DNA of 23,564 nt from Desulfobacteraceae bacterium (GTDB lineage Bacteria > Desulfobacterota > Desulfobacteria > Desulfobacterales > SG8-13): positions 1 through 23,564 of the forward strand of contig JARFQH010000094.1 of the NCBI GenBank assembly GCA_029287875.1. The letters run 5' to 3'. This document shows positions 23,413 through 23,564 of the stretch, one piece after another. The notes beneath the pieces are model-generated. The model was not told where the DNA came from. It ran no database searches and worked only from the letters and a program-made list of their open reading frames with translations. How positions within the stretch are numbered: position 1 is the stretch's first letter; every line of letters starts with the position of its first letter. Both the position numbers and the translations under genes were made by a program.

Positions 23413-23564
23413 ATGAAAAAATTATTGATTATCGGTATGTTGACGGCATTTTTGGCGGGTTGCGGGCATATGGCCCAGGAATCTGAATTCTATGAACACA
23501 GCACTATGTACCGTGACTGGGAGCACGCTAAATTCAGCATGTGGGGCTACAAGGAGCCAACGGC
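23413..23564 (+). CDS. Predicted small lipoprotein (3' end cut by window)
   Basis: The frame starts at ATG 23413 behind a strong AGGAGGAGAG site and runs out of the window after 50 codons. The signal peptide MKKLLIIGMLTAFLAGC has lipobox LAGC with Cys17. The visible mature part (HMAQESEFYEHSTMYRDWEH, FSMWGYKEPT) is aromatic-rich. Its function is unknown. Confidence 0.8.
   Translation, partial: MKKLLIIGMLTAFLAGCGHMAQESEFYEHSTMYRDWEHAKFSMWGYKEPT

Overview
The window (about 55% G+C by eye) looks like a chromosomal segment of a strictly anaerobic Gram-negative bacterium, most likely a sulfate-reducing Desulfobacterota (Desulfobacteria) lineage. The reasons are: a selD whose active-site codon is an in-frame UGA followed by a bacterial SECIS hairpin; a fused acetyl-CoA hydrolase/transferase-GNAT protein; an EgsA/AraM-type glycerol-1-phosphate dehydrogenase; several lipoproteins, which imply an outer membrane; and several long palindromic intergenic repeats. 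The genus cannot be fixed from sequence alone. No tRNA, rRNA, CRISPR array, transposase or phage gene was seen.

Layout. 1-2105 (+): the 3' part of a UbiB/ABC1-type kinase and a small SAM methyltransferase. 2106-2581: gene-free, with a near-symmetric palindrome, a second inverted repeat and a candidate promoter. 2582-6830 (+): a secreted DUF4124/coiled-coil protein, a stand-alone RelA/SpoT-like HD hydrolase, selenoprotein SelD and a DUF2062 membrane protein, separated by palindromic repeats. 7187-10997 (-): a TMEM143/DUF3754-type membrane protein followed by a HerA-type ATPase. 11076-11622 (-): an mscL gene gutted by an internal deletion, still with its promoter and ribosome site. 11685-13248 (+): an S51 peptidase-like protein and a secreted DUF547 protein, probably one operon. 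13522-15399 (+): the CoA-transferase/GNAT fusion, convergent with the glycerol-1-phosphate dehydrogenase (15494-16870, -). 17072-19985 (-): a small Cys4 protein, two translationally coupled genes of unknown function, a ParB-like/Lrp-RAM fusion and an overlapping metallophosphoesterase. 20265-20453 (+): a zinc ribbon. 20524-22994 (-): an envelope operon of lipoprotein, M48 metallopeptidase and lipoprotein. 23413-end (+): the start of another lipoprotein.

Most genes look like core metabolism, envelope or housekeeping. The least ordinary items are: (i) the SelD selenocysteine, which standard calling truncates; (ii) two 166-167 bp, centre-symmetric palindromic elements with similar TCTWAGGG ends (4660-4825 and 6876-7042) plus a third partial relative (3331-3456), which look like a non-autonomous repeat family; (iii) the ParB-like/Lrp-RAM fusion overlapping a phosphoesterase; (iv) an alarmone-hydrolase-like HD protein with no synthetase domain; (v) a CoA-transferase in which the expected catalytic Glu appears to be Gln, fused to an acetyltransferase; and (vi) the mscL deletion remnant. 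No single obviously new multi-gene system is proven. The 17417-19985 cluster is the best candidate for an undescribed functional unit.
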